Assembly (NCBI RefSeq): GCF_000513195.1
Contig: NZ_CBVI010000014.1
Location: forward strand, 1-64,000
Direction: 5' to 3'
From: Bacteroides timonensis
GTDB lineage: Bacteria; Bacteroidota; Bacteroidia; Bacteroidales; Bacteroidaceae
Length of the DNA stretch: 64,000 bases
A program made the position numbers and the translations under genes. Shown here in pieces: positions 10,341 to 18,692 of this stretch; position 1 is the stretch's first letter, and each line of letters starts with the position of its first letter. The notes below the pieces were generated by a model. That model searched no databases. It was not told the origin of the DNA and saw only the letters and a program-made list of their open reading frames with translations.

Positions 10341-10530
10341 GAATGCCACACCTTAGCTCCCCGAATGCCACACTTTCTCGTCCCCAATGCCACACTTGGG
10401 CAGTCGTGAAGTGCGGCATCGGCGACAATGAGATGTGGCATTTCACCCGCCAAGGTGTGGCATTCGGGACGCTGAAGTGTGGTATCCAACCAATGAAGCC
10501 CTGCATTCGGACTATGAAGCCCCGCATCCG
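10341..10530. repeat. 22-bp-periodic intergenic repeat array with orientation switch
   Basis: Three units of GAATGCCACACYTT start at 10341, 10363 and 10385 (period 22). Then the inverse form AAGTGYGGCAT recurs from 10408, 10430, 10452 and 10474 (period 22), with two decayed copies ending in GCAT at 10503 and 10524 (period 21). The first half is complementary to the second, so the block can form a long hairpin. It lies between convergent genes. The 22-bp period is not a multiple of three, so an open frame across it is unlikely to be a gene. Confidence 0.85.
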
Positions 10531-10559
10531 GACAGCGGGATTCAAGATTGAAAAAATCA

Positions 10560-11150
10560 TCATCTGCGGCGGCGGCGGTTTTTTCTTTTTTTTTCTTCTG
10601 CTGCTGTTGTTATATCTTTTATATTCTCTTTATTAACTGCATCAACACTTTCTATAACAGTACTATCATTCAGCGCTTTAACTAATTTTTCAGCATTTTT
10701 CTTCTGCTTTTCCTCTGTCGTTTTTTGCCGTTTTTCGTCATTTTTCGACTCAGAAACTGACGTTTCTAATGCACTTTCGTTCATTTTCGGGGCTTTTTTT
10801 CGAGCTGTTTCTTCCGGTTTTTCATCTTCAACTTCATTTGTTTCCTTCCGCACCTGAGCCCGTTGTTCTATCGGATTCAGCTCGGCAGGCATGAAGGAGC
10901 CGTCCTCTTCAAAATCGAAAAGCCCGTAGTCGAAAATAATCTTTTTGACATAGGCAAAAGAAATTTTATACATCTTACAGTAAGGGCGCAGAAACTTCAT
11001 GTCGCCACATGAGTCGGGCAACATAGCCAGTTTCTCGATCACAAACCAATAAGCTCCCGTTCCCTTGAGCTTTTCCTTCTCCAGCAGATACTGCATTCTG
11101 GGGTCGCACATCGCCATCAGCGGATGTTGCAGATAGAAATTTCTTTTCAT
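10560..11150 (-). CDS. DUF4373-like (Lin1244/Lin1753 N-terminal type) protein
   Basis: 196 residues. The N-terminal 90 residues (LQHPLMAMCDPRMQYLL ... KGTGAYWFVIEKL) resemble DUF4373, a winged-helix-like domain related to phage replisome-organiser N-terminal domains. The rest is low-complexity and highly charged (K, E, R, S) and ends in a run of arginines encoded by a GGC/GCC-type trinucleotide run. The start at 11150 was chosen for the preceding AGAGAAG ribosome-binding site; the open frame continues upstream without one. Such proteins occur in mobile elements and as orphan genes in Bacteroides. No phage neighbours are seen. The gene is flanked by repeat arrays on both sides. Function unknown; DNA binding is inferred. 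Confidence 0.6.
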   Translation of the reverse strand: MKRNFYLQHPLMAMCDPRMQYLLEKEKLKGTGAYWFVIEKLAMLPDSCGDMKFLRPYCKMYKISFAYVKKIIFDYGLFDFEEDGSFMPAELNPIEQRAQVRKETNEVEDEKPEETARKKAPKMNESALETSVSESKNDEKRQKTTEEKQKKNAEKLVKALNDSTVIESVDAVNKENIKDITTAAEEKKRKNRRRRR

Positions 11151-11210
11151 CTTCTCTTTATGTTTTAGTTTAAGGCCATAAAGATAAGCATACCGCATGA
11201 GACAACCGGA

Positions 11211-11276
11211 GGTTCCGTGAGGTTCCGTGAGGTTATGTGAGGTTCCGTGAGGTTAAATGAGGTTCCGTGAGGTTAA
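11211..11276. repeat. Tandem 10-bp repeat array
   Basis: Consecutive 10-bp units, consensus GGTTCCGTGA, starting at 11211, 11221, 11231 (GGTTATGTGA), 11241, 11251 (GGTTAAATGA), 11261 and a partial at 11271. Four of the six full units are identical. The last partial unit supplies the stop codon of the minus-strand gene at 11273. The array is in the region that should hold the promoter of the DUF4373-like gene, and its period is about one helical turn. Confidence 0.9.
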
Positions 11277-12478
11277 CACACCTCCACCCGCACGTAAGCC
11301 CTATATCTGCTTTGAGGAGTAACCGGCACCAAGGACAAATAGCCGGAAACGATCCTTCCATCCTCCACTACCAATGGATAATCCCTCGTGTCCTGTTCAT
11401 GCTGCGCCCGCAAAGCTTCGGCAGAAGGGAAATTGTCGACATTAAAAATTCCCTTGCTACCGGGAGCGACGAAATTATCATAAAGCTGGCGGGCAACCAT
11501 TCCCATGGTCATGCGCACATTAACTTCAACATGTGGATGAACAGCGTACGGATATCCCCTCTGATCCGGACAGATCATCATATCTATCCCCATAGGGCCG
11601 GAATAATACCTGCCATAAATTCCTGATATAACTTCCTGCACATGCTCACGAATGCTCACGAATGCTTCCAACGGGATATACTGCAGAATCCACTGCTCCA
11701 CTTCCGCATTAGAGACCAGCATATTGCCACGATAAGCCCCTTTCTCATCCGTAAAAAAACGCGAGTAACCGCTAAACAACACCTTCCCCCTGCCATTGGA
11801 GTAGAATTCCATGGCAAAATCTCCCACCTTTTTATATATAGGTTCCAGTACAACAGCTCCGTATTTCGCTATTTCCCGGTTACACCAATCCGCTGTAGAT
11901 TTCGCCATCCCGTGGCGACACCAACGCAAGCCTCTTCCGCTACCCGACCACAGAGACTTGAACAGGTAACCATCCTTATATTTATCGTCCCAATCCGAGG
12001 AATAAGATTCCCCTTCGCCATCCCCTATTATCATATAATGGCGTCCACAAACACATTTGGGGACATTAGGCAGTTCAAACGTCAGACCCAAAGTCATTCC
12101 ATACGAACGGGAAGAAAGTAGGCGACACTCGCACAACTCCGCTTCCGTGATCAGTTTGTGTTCGGCAATACCGGCTTTCCGCATGCGCTTGTGGAAAGCA
12201 CGATTCCATCCCCAGGGTACGACTTGGGATTCCGCGTAATCGGGCAATTCCGGTTCGGTGACCAATTGCACGGAAAGAGGAAACAATTGTTTCATTTTCT
12301 GCAGGTAATCCGCATTATAAGCTGACGAGGCAAGTACCGCGCTGCCGGGCTGGGCATACCAAACAGGTAATAAAGCGAGATCCTGAGCCATCCGGCGGAT
12401 AGATGCAGGAGCCATATAATTCTCTTCATCACTAGCAAGTGCCATGTCCGTGTCTGGGTTAAATACATAGAGTTTCAT
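11273..12478 (-). CDS. Conserved protein, probable ATP-grasp fold
   Basis: 401 residues, cytoplasmic, no signal peptide. No family name is certain, but the middle and C-terminal parts read like an ATP-grasp ligase: YLFKSLWSGSGRGLRW resembles the ATP-binding lysine and glycine-rich loop, VVLEPIYKKVGDFAMEF a hinge/adenine region, and HVEVNVRMTMG the terminal metal-binding E-x-N motif with the following R. The N-terminus MKLYVFNPDTDMALA is distinctive. A C103-G-R-H-like segment (CVCGRHY) is present near residue 163. If correct, it would join a carboxylate to an amine or thiol with ATP; substrate unknown. It has its own promoter, divergent from the ATPase gene. Confidence 0.55.
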   Translation of the reverse strand: MKLYVFNPDTDMALASDEENYMAPASIRRMAQDLALLPVWYAQPGSAVLASSAYNADYLQKMKQLFPLSVQLVTEPELPDYAESQVVPWGWNRAFHKRMRKAGIAEHKLITEAELCECRLLSSRSYGMTLGLTFELPNVPKCVCGRHYMIIGDGEGESYSSDWDDKYKDGYLFKSLWSGSGRGLRWCRHGMAKSTADWCNREIAKYGAVVLEPIYKKVGDFAMEFYSNGRGKVLFSGYSRFFTDEKGAYRGNMLVSNAEVEQWILQYIPLEAFVSIREHVQEVISGIYGRYYSGPMGIDMMICPDQRGYPYAVHPHVEVNVRMTMGMVARQLYDNFVAPGSKGIFNVDNFPSAEALRAQHEQDTRDYPLVVEDGRIVSGYLSLVPVTPQSRYRAYVRVEVC

Positions 12479-12508
12479 ACTATTACAGTTCTTTATTATT
12501 TAAGGCCG

Positions 12509-12540
12509 CAAAATTACAGAGAAAAACAAGGCAAAGCAAA
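12509..12540 (-). promoter_or_regulatory. Promoter of the ATP-grasp-like gene
   Basis: On the minus strand TTTG (12540-12537) and TAATTTTG (12516-12509) are separated by 20 bp, matching the Bacteroides -33/-7 pair. It lies about 31 bp before the start codon at 12478. Confidence 0.65.
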
Positions 12541-12583
12541 TATATAAACTTCACTAACAAAAAAGATATTTTGCCATCTCTAC

Positions 12584-12614
12584 TTTGCAATTCTATAAAA
12601 AAGACGTATATTTG
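12584..12614 (+). promoter_or_regulatory. Promoter of the ATPase gene
   Basis: TTTG (12584-12587), 19-bp spacer, TATATTTG (12607-12614): a textbook Bacteroides promoter. Start codon at 12641, giving a leader of about 20 nucleotides. Confidence 0.8.
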
Positions 12615-12640
12615 TCGCCCGATAAACCGAATTTAACAGC

Positions 12641-13819
12641 ATGGAAGCATTCTACCGCACACACGCCTATCTTGTTGAGCATACCAATGCCCCCGTTCGC
12701 CGTGACCTCATGGATGAGATCAACTGGAACGACCGTCTTATCGGTATTAAAGGAACGCGTGGTGTAGGTAAAACCACGTTTCTGTTGCAATACGCTAAAG
12801 AGAAATTCGGCACTGACCGTTCCTGCCTCTTTATTAATATGAACAATTTCTACTTTTCTTATTTCAGCATCGTTGATTTCGCTTATGAATTCCAACGCCG
12901 CGGCGGAAAAGTATTGCTGATAGACCAGGTATTCAAACATCCGGACTGGAGCAGGGAACTGAGAATGTGTTACGACCGCTTTCCAAACCTCAAAATAGTG
13001 TTTACCGGTTCGTCCGTGATGCGACTGAAAGAAGAAAACCTGGAACTGCGTGATATAGTGAAGAGTTATAACCTGCGTGGTTTCTCCTTCCGTGAGTATC
13101 TGAACCTGCAAACAGGCATGAAGTTCCGTGCTTATACACTGGAAGAAATTTTGAGCAACCACGAACAGATTGCCAAAGGCATCCTTTCGAAGGTACGCCC
13201 ACTGGATTACTTACAGGACTATCTGCACCACGGTTTCTATCCGTTCTTTTTGGAAAAACGCAATTTCTCGGAGAATCTACTGAAAACCATGAATATGATG
13301 GTAGAAGTGGACATCCTGCTTATCAAACAGATTGAACTGAAATATCTTTCAAAAATCAAGAAATTGCTTTATATGCTGGCAGTAGACGGTCCGAAAGCCC
13401 CGAACGTAAGCCAGTTGGCAAACGACATACAAACATCCCGTGCCACGGTGATGAACTACATCAAATATTTGGCAGATGCACGCCTTATCAATATGGTATA
13501 TCCGAAGGGAGAAGAATTCCCCAAGAAACCATCGAAGATTATGATGCACAACTCTAACCTGATGTACTCCATCTATCCCGTGAAAGTGGAAGAACTAGAT
13601 GTGTTAGACACTTTCTTCGCAAATTCCTTGTGGAAAGATCACAAGGTGAACAAAGGCGACAAAAACATGTCGTTTCTGGTGGACGATGTGATGCCTTTCA
13701 AGATTTGTCCGGAAGGAATGAAAATAAAGAATAATCCCGGCATCACCTACGCCCTGCACAAAGCGGAAATAGGAAGAGGGAATCAGATTCCACTCTGGAT
13801 GTTCGGCTTTTTATATTGA
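12641..13819 (+). CDS. P-loop ATPase of the AAA_14 / DUF4143 type
   Basis: 392 residues. Walker A GTRGVGKTTFLL near residue 37, a Walker B-like strand KVLLIDQVF near residue 89 (Asp kept, but the usual following Glu replaced by Gln), sensor-like VFTGSSVMRL near residue 122, then the FSFREYL element typical of this group and a C-terminal winged-helix / DUF4143 region (NVSQLANDIQTSRATVMNYIKYL). Proteins of this class are widespread in Bacteroides with unknown role. Monocistronic from a strong promoter; the nifJ start is 33 bp downstream, so readthrough is possible. The Walker B change makes hydrolysis uncertain. Confidence 0.8.
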   Translation: MEAFYRTHAYLVEHTNAPVRRDLMDEINWNDRLIGIKGTRGVGKTTFLLQYAKEKFGTDRSCLFINMNNFYFSYFSIVDFAYEFQRRGGKVLLIDQVFKHPDWSRELRMCYDRFPNLKIVFTGSSVMRLKEENLELRDIVKSYNLRGFSFREYLNLQTGMKFRAYTLEEILSNHEQIAKGILSKVRPLDYLQDYLHHGFYPFFLEKRNFSENLLKTMNMMVEVDILLIKQIELKYLSKIKKLLYMLAVDGPKAPNVSQLANDIQTSRATVMNYIKYLADARLINMVYPKGEEFPKKPSKIMMHNSNLMYSIYPVKVEELDVLDTFFANSLWKDHKVNKGDKNMSFLVDDVMPFKICPEGMKIKNNPGITYALHKAEIGRGNQIPLWMFGFLY

Positions 13820-13852
13820 GATTTATTCACTTAATAATAATTCAATTTAGTT

Positions 13853-16800
13853 ATGACTAAACAGAAGAAATTCATTACTTGTGATGGTAACCAGGCTGCT
13901 GCGCATATCTCGTATATGTTCTCTGAAGTAGCTGCTATCTATCCCATCACTCCCTCTTCTACGATGGCTGAGTACGTAGATGAATGGGCTGCCGCAGGAC
14001 GCAAAAACATCTTCGGCGAAACAGTATTGGTACAGGAAATGCAATCGGAAGCCGGTGCTGCCGGAGCTGTTCACGGTTCATTGCAAGCCGGTGCGTTGAC
14101 TTCAACGTACACTGCATCTCAAGGTCTGTTGCTGATGATCCCGAATATGTACAAGATTGCCGGTGAATTCCTGCCTTGCGTATTCCACGTATCAGCCCGT
14201 ACACTGGCTTCTCACGCTCTGTGTATCTTCGGTGACCACCAGGACGTTATGTCAACCCGTATGACAGGTTTCGCCATGTTGGCAGAAGGTTCTGTACAGG
14301 AAGTTATGGACCTCTCCGGTGTAGCCCACCTGGCAACCATCAAGAGCCGTGTACCGTTCGTTAACTTCTTCGATGGTTTCCGTACTTCTCACGAAATCCA
14401 GAAGATCGAGATGTTAGAAAATGACGATCTCGCTCCACTGCTTGACCAGGAAGCTTTGGCTGAATTCCGTGCTCGCGCATTGAACCCGATGAATCCGGTT
14501 GCCCGTGGTATGGCTGAAAACCCCGACCATTTCTTCCAGCACCGTGAATCATGCAACAACTACTACGAAGCAGTTCCTGCTATTGTAGAAGAATACATGA
14601 ATGAAATTTCTAAAATCACAGGACGTAAATACGGATTGTTCGATTACTATGGTGCTGAAGACGCAGAACGCGTAATCATCGCTATGGGTTCTGTAACCGA
14701 AGCTGCCCGCGAAGCTATCGACCACTTGGTGGCTAATGGCGAAAAGGTAGGTATGGTTGCCGTACACCTGTATCGTCCATTCTCTGCTAAGCACTTCCTG
14801 GCTGCTGTGCCTAAGACCGCTAAGACTATTGCAGTTCTTGACCGTACGAAGGAACCGGGTGCTAACGGCGAACCGTTATACCTCGATGTAAAAGACTGCT
14901 ACTATGGTGCAGCCGATGCTCCGGTAATCGTAGGCGGTCGTTACGGTTTGGGTTCTAAGGACACTACTCCCGCCCAGATCATTGCCGTATACAAGAACTT
15001 GGCTATGCCGATGCCGAAGAACCACTTCACTATCGGTATCGTAGACGACGTAACCTTCACTTCACTTCCTCAGGAAGAAGAAATCGCATTGGGCGGCGCA
15101 AGCATGTTCGAGGCTAAATTCTACGGACTGGGTGCTGACGGTACAGTAGGTGCTAACAAGAACTCTGTGAAAATCATCGGTGACAATACCGACAAACACT
15201 GCCAGGCTTACTTCTCTTACGACTCAAAGAAGTCAGGTGGTTTCACTTGTTCTCACTTGCGTTTCGGTGATACTCCGATCCGTTCTACATACTTGGTAAA
15301 CACTCCGAACTTTGTGGCTTGCCACGTTCAGGCTTACCTGCACATGTACGATGTAACCCGCGGTTTGCGCAAGAACGGTACATTCCTGCTGAATACAATC
15401 TGGGAAGGCGAAGAATTGGCTAAGAACCTGCCTACCCGCGTGAAGAAATATTTCGCTAAGAACAATATCTCTGTATACTATATCAACGCAACTCAGATTG
15501 CACAGGAAATCGGTTTGGGTAACCGTACCAATACAATCCTGCAATCTGCATTCTTCCGTATCACAGGTGTAATTCCTGTTGACTTGGCTGTAGAACAGAT
15601 GAAGAAATTCATCCAGAAGTCTTACGGTAAGAAGGGTGAAGATATCGTAAACAAGAACTATGCTGCCGTTGACCGTGGTGGTGAATACAAGCAATTGACC
15701 GTTGATCCTGCTTGGGTTAACCTGGCTGACGACGCTAAGACTGAAAACAACGATCCTGCATTCATCAACGAAGTAGTTCGTCCGATTAATGCACAAGATG
15801 GCGACTTGTTGCCGGTATCTGCATTCAAGGGCATCGAAGATGGTACTTGGTATCAAGGTACAGCTAAATACGAAAAACGTGGTGTAGCTGCTTTCGTTCC
15901 CGAATGGAATGCTGAAAACTGTATCCAGTGTAACAAGTGTGCTTATGTTTGTCCTCACGCCTCTATCCGTCCGTTCGTTCTGGATGCTGAAGAGCAGAAG
16001 GGTGCAAACTTCGAGATGCTGAAAGCTGTAGGTAAAGTATTCGACGGTATGACATTCCGTATCCAGGTTGATGTTCTCGACTGTCTGGGTTGCGGTAACT
16101 GTGCCGACATCTGTCCGGGTAATCCGAAGAAGGGTGGCAAGGCTTTGACTATGAAACATCTGGAAAGCCAGTTGAACCAAGTTCCTAACTGGGATTACTG
16201 CGCTGAAAAGGTAGCAAGCAAGCAACATCTGGTTGATGTTAAAGCTAACGTAAAGAACTCTCAGTTCGCTACTCCGTTGTTTGAATTCTCAGGCGCTTGC
16301 TCCGGTTGTGGTGAAACTCCGTACGTGAAGTTGATCACTCAGTTGTTCGGTGACCGCGAAATGGTAGCCAATGCAACAGGATGTTCTTCTATCTACTCCG
16401 GTTCAGTACCTTCTACTCCTTATACTAAGAACGAAAAGGGTCAAGGTCCTGCTTGGGCAAACTCTTTGTTCGAAGATTTCTGCGAATTCGGTTTGGGTAT
16501 GGAGCTCGCTAATGAAAAGATGCGCGACCGTATCGTGAAACTGTTCAACCAGATTCTGGAAGGTGACAATGCTCCTGCTGAGGCTAAGGAAGTATTGAAA
16601 GCATGGATTGAAAACATGTACGATGCAGACAAGACTAAAGAACTTGCACCTCAGATCGAGGCTATCATCGAGCAAGGCATCGCTGCCGGCTGCCCGGTTA
16701 GCAAGGAACTGAAAGGCTTGACTCAATATTTAGTAAAACGCAGCCAGTGGATCATCGGTGGTGACGGTGCTTCTTACGATATCGGTTACGGTGGTCTCGA

Positions 16801-17410
16801 CCATGTAATCGCCAGCGGTAAGGACGTTAACATCCTGGTTTTGGATACTGAGGTTTACTCTAACACAGGTGGTCAGTCTTCTAAGGCTACTCCGGTGGGT
16901 GCTATCGCTAAGTTTGCCGCTGCCGGTAAGCGTGTACGTAAGAAAGACCTCGGCTTGATGGCTACTACTTACGGTTACGTTTACGTAGCTCAGATCGCTA
17001 TGGGTGCTGACCAGGCTCAGACTCTGAAAGCAATCCGCGAAGCTGAAGCTTATCCCGGACCGTCACTCATCATCGCTTACGCTCCGTGTATCAACCACGG
17101 TCTGAAGCTGGGTATGGGCAAGAGCCAGGCTGAGGAAGAAAAGGCTGTTAAGTGCGGTTACTGGCACTTGTGGCGTTACAACCCGGCTTTGGAAGCTGAA
17201 GGCAAGAATCCGTTCCAGCTGGATAGCAAAGAACCGGATTGGGCTGGATTCCAGGACTTCCTGAAGAGCGAGGTTCGTTACTCTTCTGTAATGAAACAAT
17301 ATCCTTCAGAAGCTGCTGAACTGTTCCAAGCTGCCGAAGACAATGCCAAGTGGCGTTATAACAGCTACAAGCGTCTGTCTAAAGAAAACTGGGGTGCTGA
17401 TGCCGAATAA
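13853..17410 (+). CDS. nifJ: Pyruvate:ferredoxin (flavodoxin) oxidoreductase
   Basis: 1185-residue single-chain PFOR: oxidises pyruvate with CoA to acetyl-CoA and CO2, reducing ferredoxin; central to anaerobic energy metabolism. N-terminal pyrimidine-binding domain (ITCDGNQAAAHISYMFSEVAAIYPITPSS), then gamma-type domain, then two [4Fe-4S] motifs CIQCNKCAYVCP (about residue 690) and CLGCGNCADICPG (about 748), a proximal-cluster cysteine region CSGCGETPY, and the TPP-binding GGDGASYDIGYGGLDH near residue 970 with the NTGGQSSK loop. Length is normal. Its regular codon choice with GCT/GGT/AAG preference, unlike its neighbours, suggests high expression. A perfect 9-bp hairpin follows the gene. Confidence 0.97.
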   Translation: MTKQKKFITCDGNQAAAHISYMFSEVAAIYPITPSSTMAEYVDEWAAAGRKNIFGETVLVQEMQSEAGAAGAVHGSLQAGALTSTYTASQGLLLMIPNMYKIAGEFLPCVFHVSARTLASHALCIFGDHQDVMSTRMTGFAMLAEGSVQEVMDLSGVAHLATIKSRVPFVNFFDGFRTSHEIQKIEMLENDDLAPLLDQEALAEFRARALNPMNPVARGMAENPDHFFQHRESCNNYYEAVPAIVEEYMNEISKITGRKYGLFDYYGAEDAERVIIAMGSVTEAAREAIDHLVANGEKVGMVAVHLYRPFSAKHFLAAVPKTAKTIAVLDRTKEPGANGEPLYLDVKDCYYGAADAPVIVGGRYGLGSKDTTPAQIIAVYKNLAMPMPKNHFTIGIVDDVTFTSLPQEEEIALGGASMFEAKFYGLGADGTVGANKNSVKIIGDNTDKHCQAYFSYDSKKSGGFTCSHLRFGDTPIRSTYLVNTPNFVACHVQAYLHMYDVTRGLRKNGTFLLNTIWEGEELAKNLPTRVKKYFAKNNISVYYINATQIAQEIGLGNRTNTILQSAFFRITGVIPVDLAVEQMKKFIQKSYGKKGEDIVNKNYAAVDRGGEYKQLTVDPAWVNLADDAKTENNDPAFINEVVRPINAQDGDLLPVSAFKGIEDGTWYQGTAKYEKRGVAAFVPEWNAENCIQCNKCAYVCPHASIRPFVLDAEEQKGANFEMLKAVGKVFDGMTFRIQVDVLDCLGCGNCADICPGNPKKGGKALTMKHLESQLNQVPNWDYCAEKVASKQHLVDVKANVKNSQFATPLFEFSGACSGCGETPYVKLITQLFGDREMVANATGCSSIYSGSVPSTPYTKNEKGQGPAWANSLFEDFCEFGLGMELANEKMRDRIVKLFNQILEGDNAPAEAKEVLKAWIENMYDADKTKELAPQIEAIIEQGIAAGCPVSKELKGLTQYLVKRSQWIIGGDGASYDIGYGGLDHVIASGKDVNILVLDTEVYSNTGGQSSKATPVGAIAKFAAAGKRVRKKDLGLMATTYGYVYVAQIAMGADQAQTLKAIREAEAYPGPSLIIAYAPCINHGLKLGMGKSQAEEEKAVKCGYWHLWRYNPALEAEGKNPFQLDSKEPDWAGFQDFLKSEVRYSSVMKQYPSEAAELFQAAEDNAKWRYNSYKRLSKENWGADAE

Positions 17411-17451
17411 TTTCGATTATTGAAATAGTAAATAATAAACTCTGAAAAATG

Positions 17452-17481
17452 AAGGCTGCACCGTGAACCGGATGCAGCCTT
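17452..17481 (+). terminator. Terminator after nifJ
   Basis: AAGGCTGCA (17452-17460) and TGCAGCCTT (17473-17481) form a perfect stem with a 12-base loop, followed by TATTTGTTTT. Confidence 0.75.
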
Positions 17482-17512
17482 TATTTGTTTTCAAACAAAA
17501 GCAACGAACATT

Positions 17513-17701
17513 ATGATTGGATTCATTATTTGGATTATAGGCCTGATACTTGCTATCAAAGCCGTATTGGAAATTATGCAATGGAAGGTAGATGGCGTCA
17601 AGAAACTATTGGTCGCTATTCTTGTATTGCTCACCAGTTGGATCGGACTGATCTTTTATTATTTCTGGGGAAGAGACAATTTACCTTCAATGTTGAAATA
17701 A
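17513..17701 (+). CDS. Small PLDc_N-like membrane protein
   Basis: 62 residues with two membrane helices: MIGFIIWIIGLILAIKAVLEI and LLVAILVLLTSWIGLIFYYFWGR. The second helix with SWIGLIFYYFWGRDNLP resembles the phospholipase D-nuclease N-terminal helix pair (PLDc_N, PF13396), which also occurs as stand-alone small proteins. No enzyme domain follows. It sits between the nifJ terminator and a strong bidirectional terminator. Role unknown. Confidence 0.7.
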   Translation: MIGFIIWIIGLILAIKAVLEIMQWKVDGVKKLLVAILVLLTSWIGLIFYYFWGRDNLPSMLK

Positions 17702-17720
17702 ACAGATCTATCTGTATAAA

Positions 17721-17757
17721 AAAGAAAATGCCGTACTTAAATTACGGCATTTTCTTT
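17721..17757. terminator. Bidirectional terminator overlapping the PfkB 3' end
   Basis: AAAGAAAATGCCGTA (17721-17735) and TACGGCATTTTCTTT (17743-17757) form a perfect 15-bp stem with a 7-base loop and T tracts on both strands. The last seven codons of the minus-strand PfkB gene lie inside it (stop at 17737-17739), so the hairpin doubles as coding sequence. Confidence 0.9.
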
Positions 17758-18624
17758 TTTTATTAAGCTATGTACGTCTTCCTCCGTTCCAGCGAACGGA
17801 CCGTAGCTCTGTAGTTTGACGGAACACATGGCAGCGGCAAAACAACCGGCTTCCTGATAAGATGCTCCTCTTTTACGCATATACAGATAGCCCGCCATAT
17901 ACGTATCCCCACAACCGGTAGCATCGGCAACATTCTCTACCGGATATGCCGGAATTTCATAGAATCGTTCATCAACATAAATAAGTGAGCCTTTGTCTCC
18001 CAAAGTCAGCAAGACTTCCTTCACTCCCCAGTCCGCCAATTTAACAGCAGCATCATAAGGATCTGAGCATTGCGTAAGTACCTCCATTTCGTGTTCATTA
18101 GCTTTCAGGATATGGATATATTTCAAGGCTTCAGCTTTTTCAGCCCAGTCCACCGCCAATACTTCTTCGTTCTGTACTTCACGCAAATAACCCTGTACAT
18201 CAAGAGAAAGTAATCCTTTCCCGGCAAGATATTTGATAACATCCAGTGAAAAATCATCCGCCAGTAAACTACCCAAATGAAAAATCCGGGCATTTACATC
18301 CTGCAAACCTTCAATCGTAAAAGGATCAGCCTTAGCAGTAACCCGCTGCTTTCTTTCATTGGTATCCTCGCCATAAATATTCTCAAAGCAGATGGAATGG
18401 ATGCTGGGGAGTACTTTCACTTCAATGCCGTCTGTCCTCAAATCATCCACCACCGGCATCTCGCTATCAGCCAAGGCGGTGACAAGTTGGAATCCTTCCG
18501 TACTCAGGTGTTTGATGGCATGCGCAAAATAGAAAGAGGTTCCTCCGGGCATGTGCACAGTTTTCTGCGGAGTAACTACTTTATCCAAAGTAATATATCC
18601 GATACAACAAAGATCGTATTTCAT
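17737..18624 (-). CDS. PfkB family carbohydrate kinase
   Basis: 295 residues, ribokinase fold. The C-terminal PfkB signature VADATGCGDTYMAGYLY (about residue 240) holds the anion hole and catalytic Asp of DATGCGD; the N-terminal part keeps the MPGGTSFYFAHA glycine motif near residue 27. It phosphorylates a sugar or nucleoside hydroxyl with ATP; sequence alone does not say which. The start at 18624 was chosen because a -7 box at 18660-18653 lies just upstream and would remove a longer frame. It is 68 bp downstream of the hybrid regulator on the same strand. It is distinct from the fructokinase at 30474. Confidence 0.82.
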   Translation of the reverse strand: MKYDLCCIGYITLDKVVTPQKTVHMPGGTSFYFAHAIKHLSTEGFQLVTALADSEMPVVDDLRTDGIEVKVLPSIHSICFENIYGEDTNERKQRVTAKADPFTIEGLQDVNARIFHLGSLLADDFSLDVIKYLAGKGLLSLDVQGYLREVQNEEVLAVDWAEKAEALKYIHILKANEHEMEVLTQCSDPYDAAVKLADWGVKEVLLTLGDKGSLIYVDERFYEIPAYPVENVADATGCGDTYMAGYLYMRKRGASYQEAGCFAAAMCSVKLQSYGPFAGTEEDVHSLIKKENAVI

Positions 18625-18652
18625 AAAATATTCAGTTCCATTTTTCAGACTG

Positions 18653-18660
18653 CAAAAATA
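18653..18660 (-). promoter_or_regulatory. -7 box before the PfkB gene
   Basis: Minus strand 18660-18653 reads TATTTTTG, an exact TAnnTTTG match 29-36 bp before the start codon. No good -33 box is seen at 19-21 bp. Confidence 0.5.
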
Positions 18661-18692
18661 GCCAATAATTATCGTTTCTTCCCCCTGCAACA

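Noticed and set aside
10341..10530. CRISPR array
   Set aside because: Units abut with degenerate, short inter-unit sequence, switch orientation, and no cas genes are near.
10343..10636. 97-codon plus-strand open frame over the repeat array
   Set aside because: It is produced by the 22-bp repeats and a T-rich run; the period is not divisible by three and no ribosome-binding site precedes it.
10560..12478. Prophage or integrative element
   Set aside because: Only one gene with a phage-like domain is present; no integrase, capsid, relaxase or attachment repeats were found.
15233..16228. 331-codon minus-strand open frame inside nifJ
   Set aside because: Antisense shadow of a highly expressed, codon-biased gene; composition is not protein-like and no known domain is visible.
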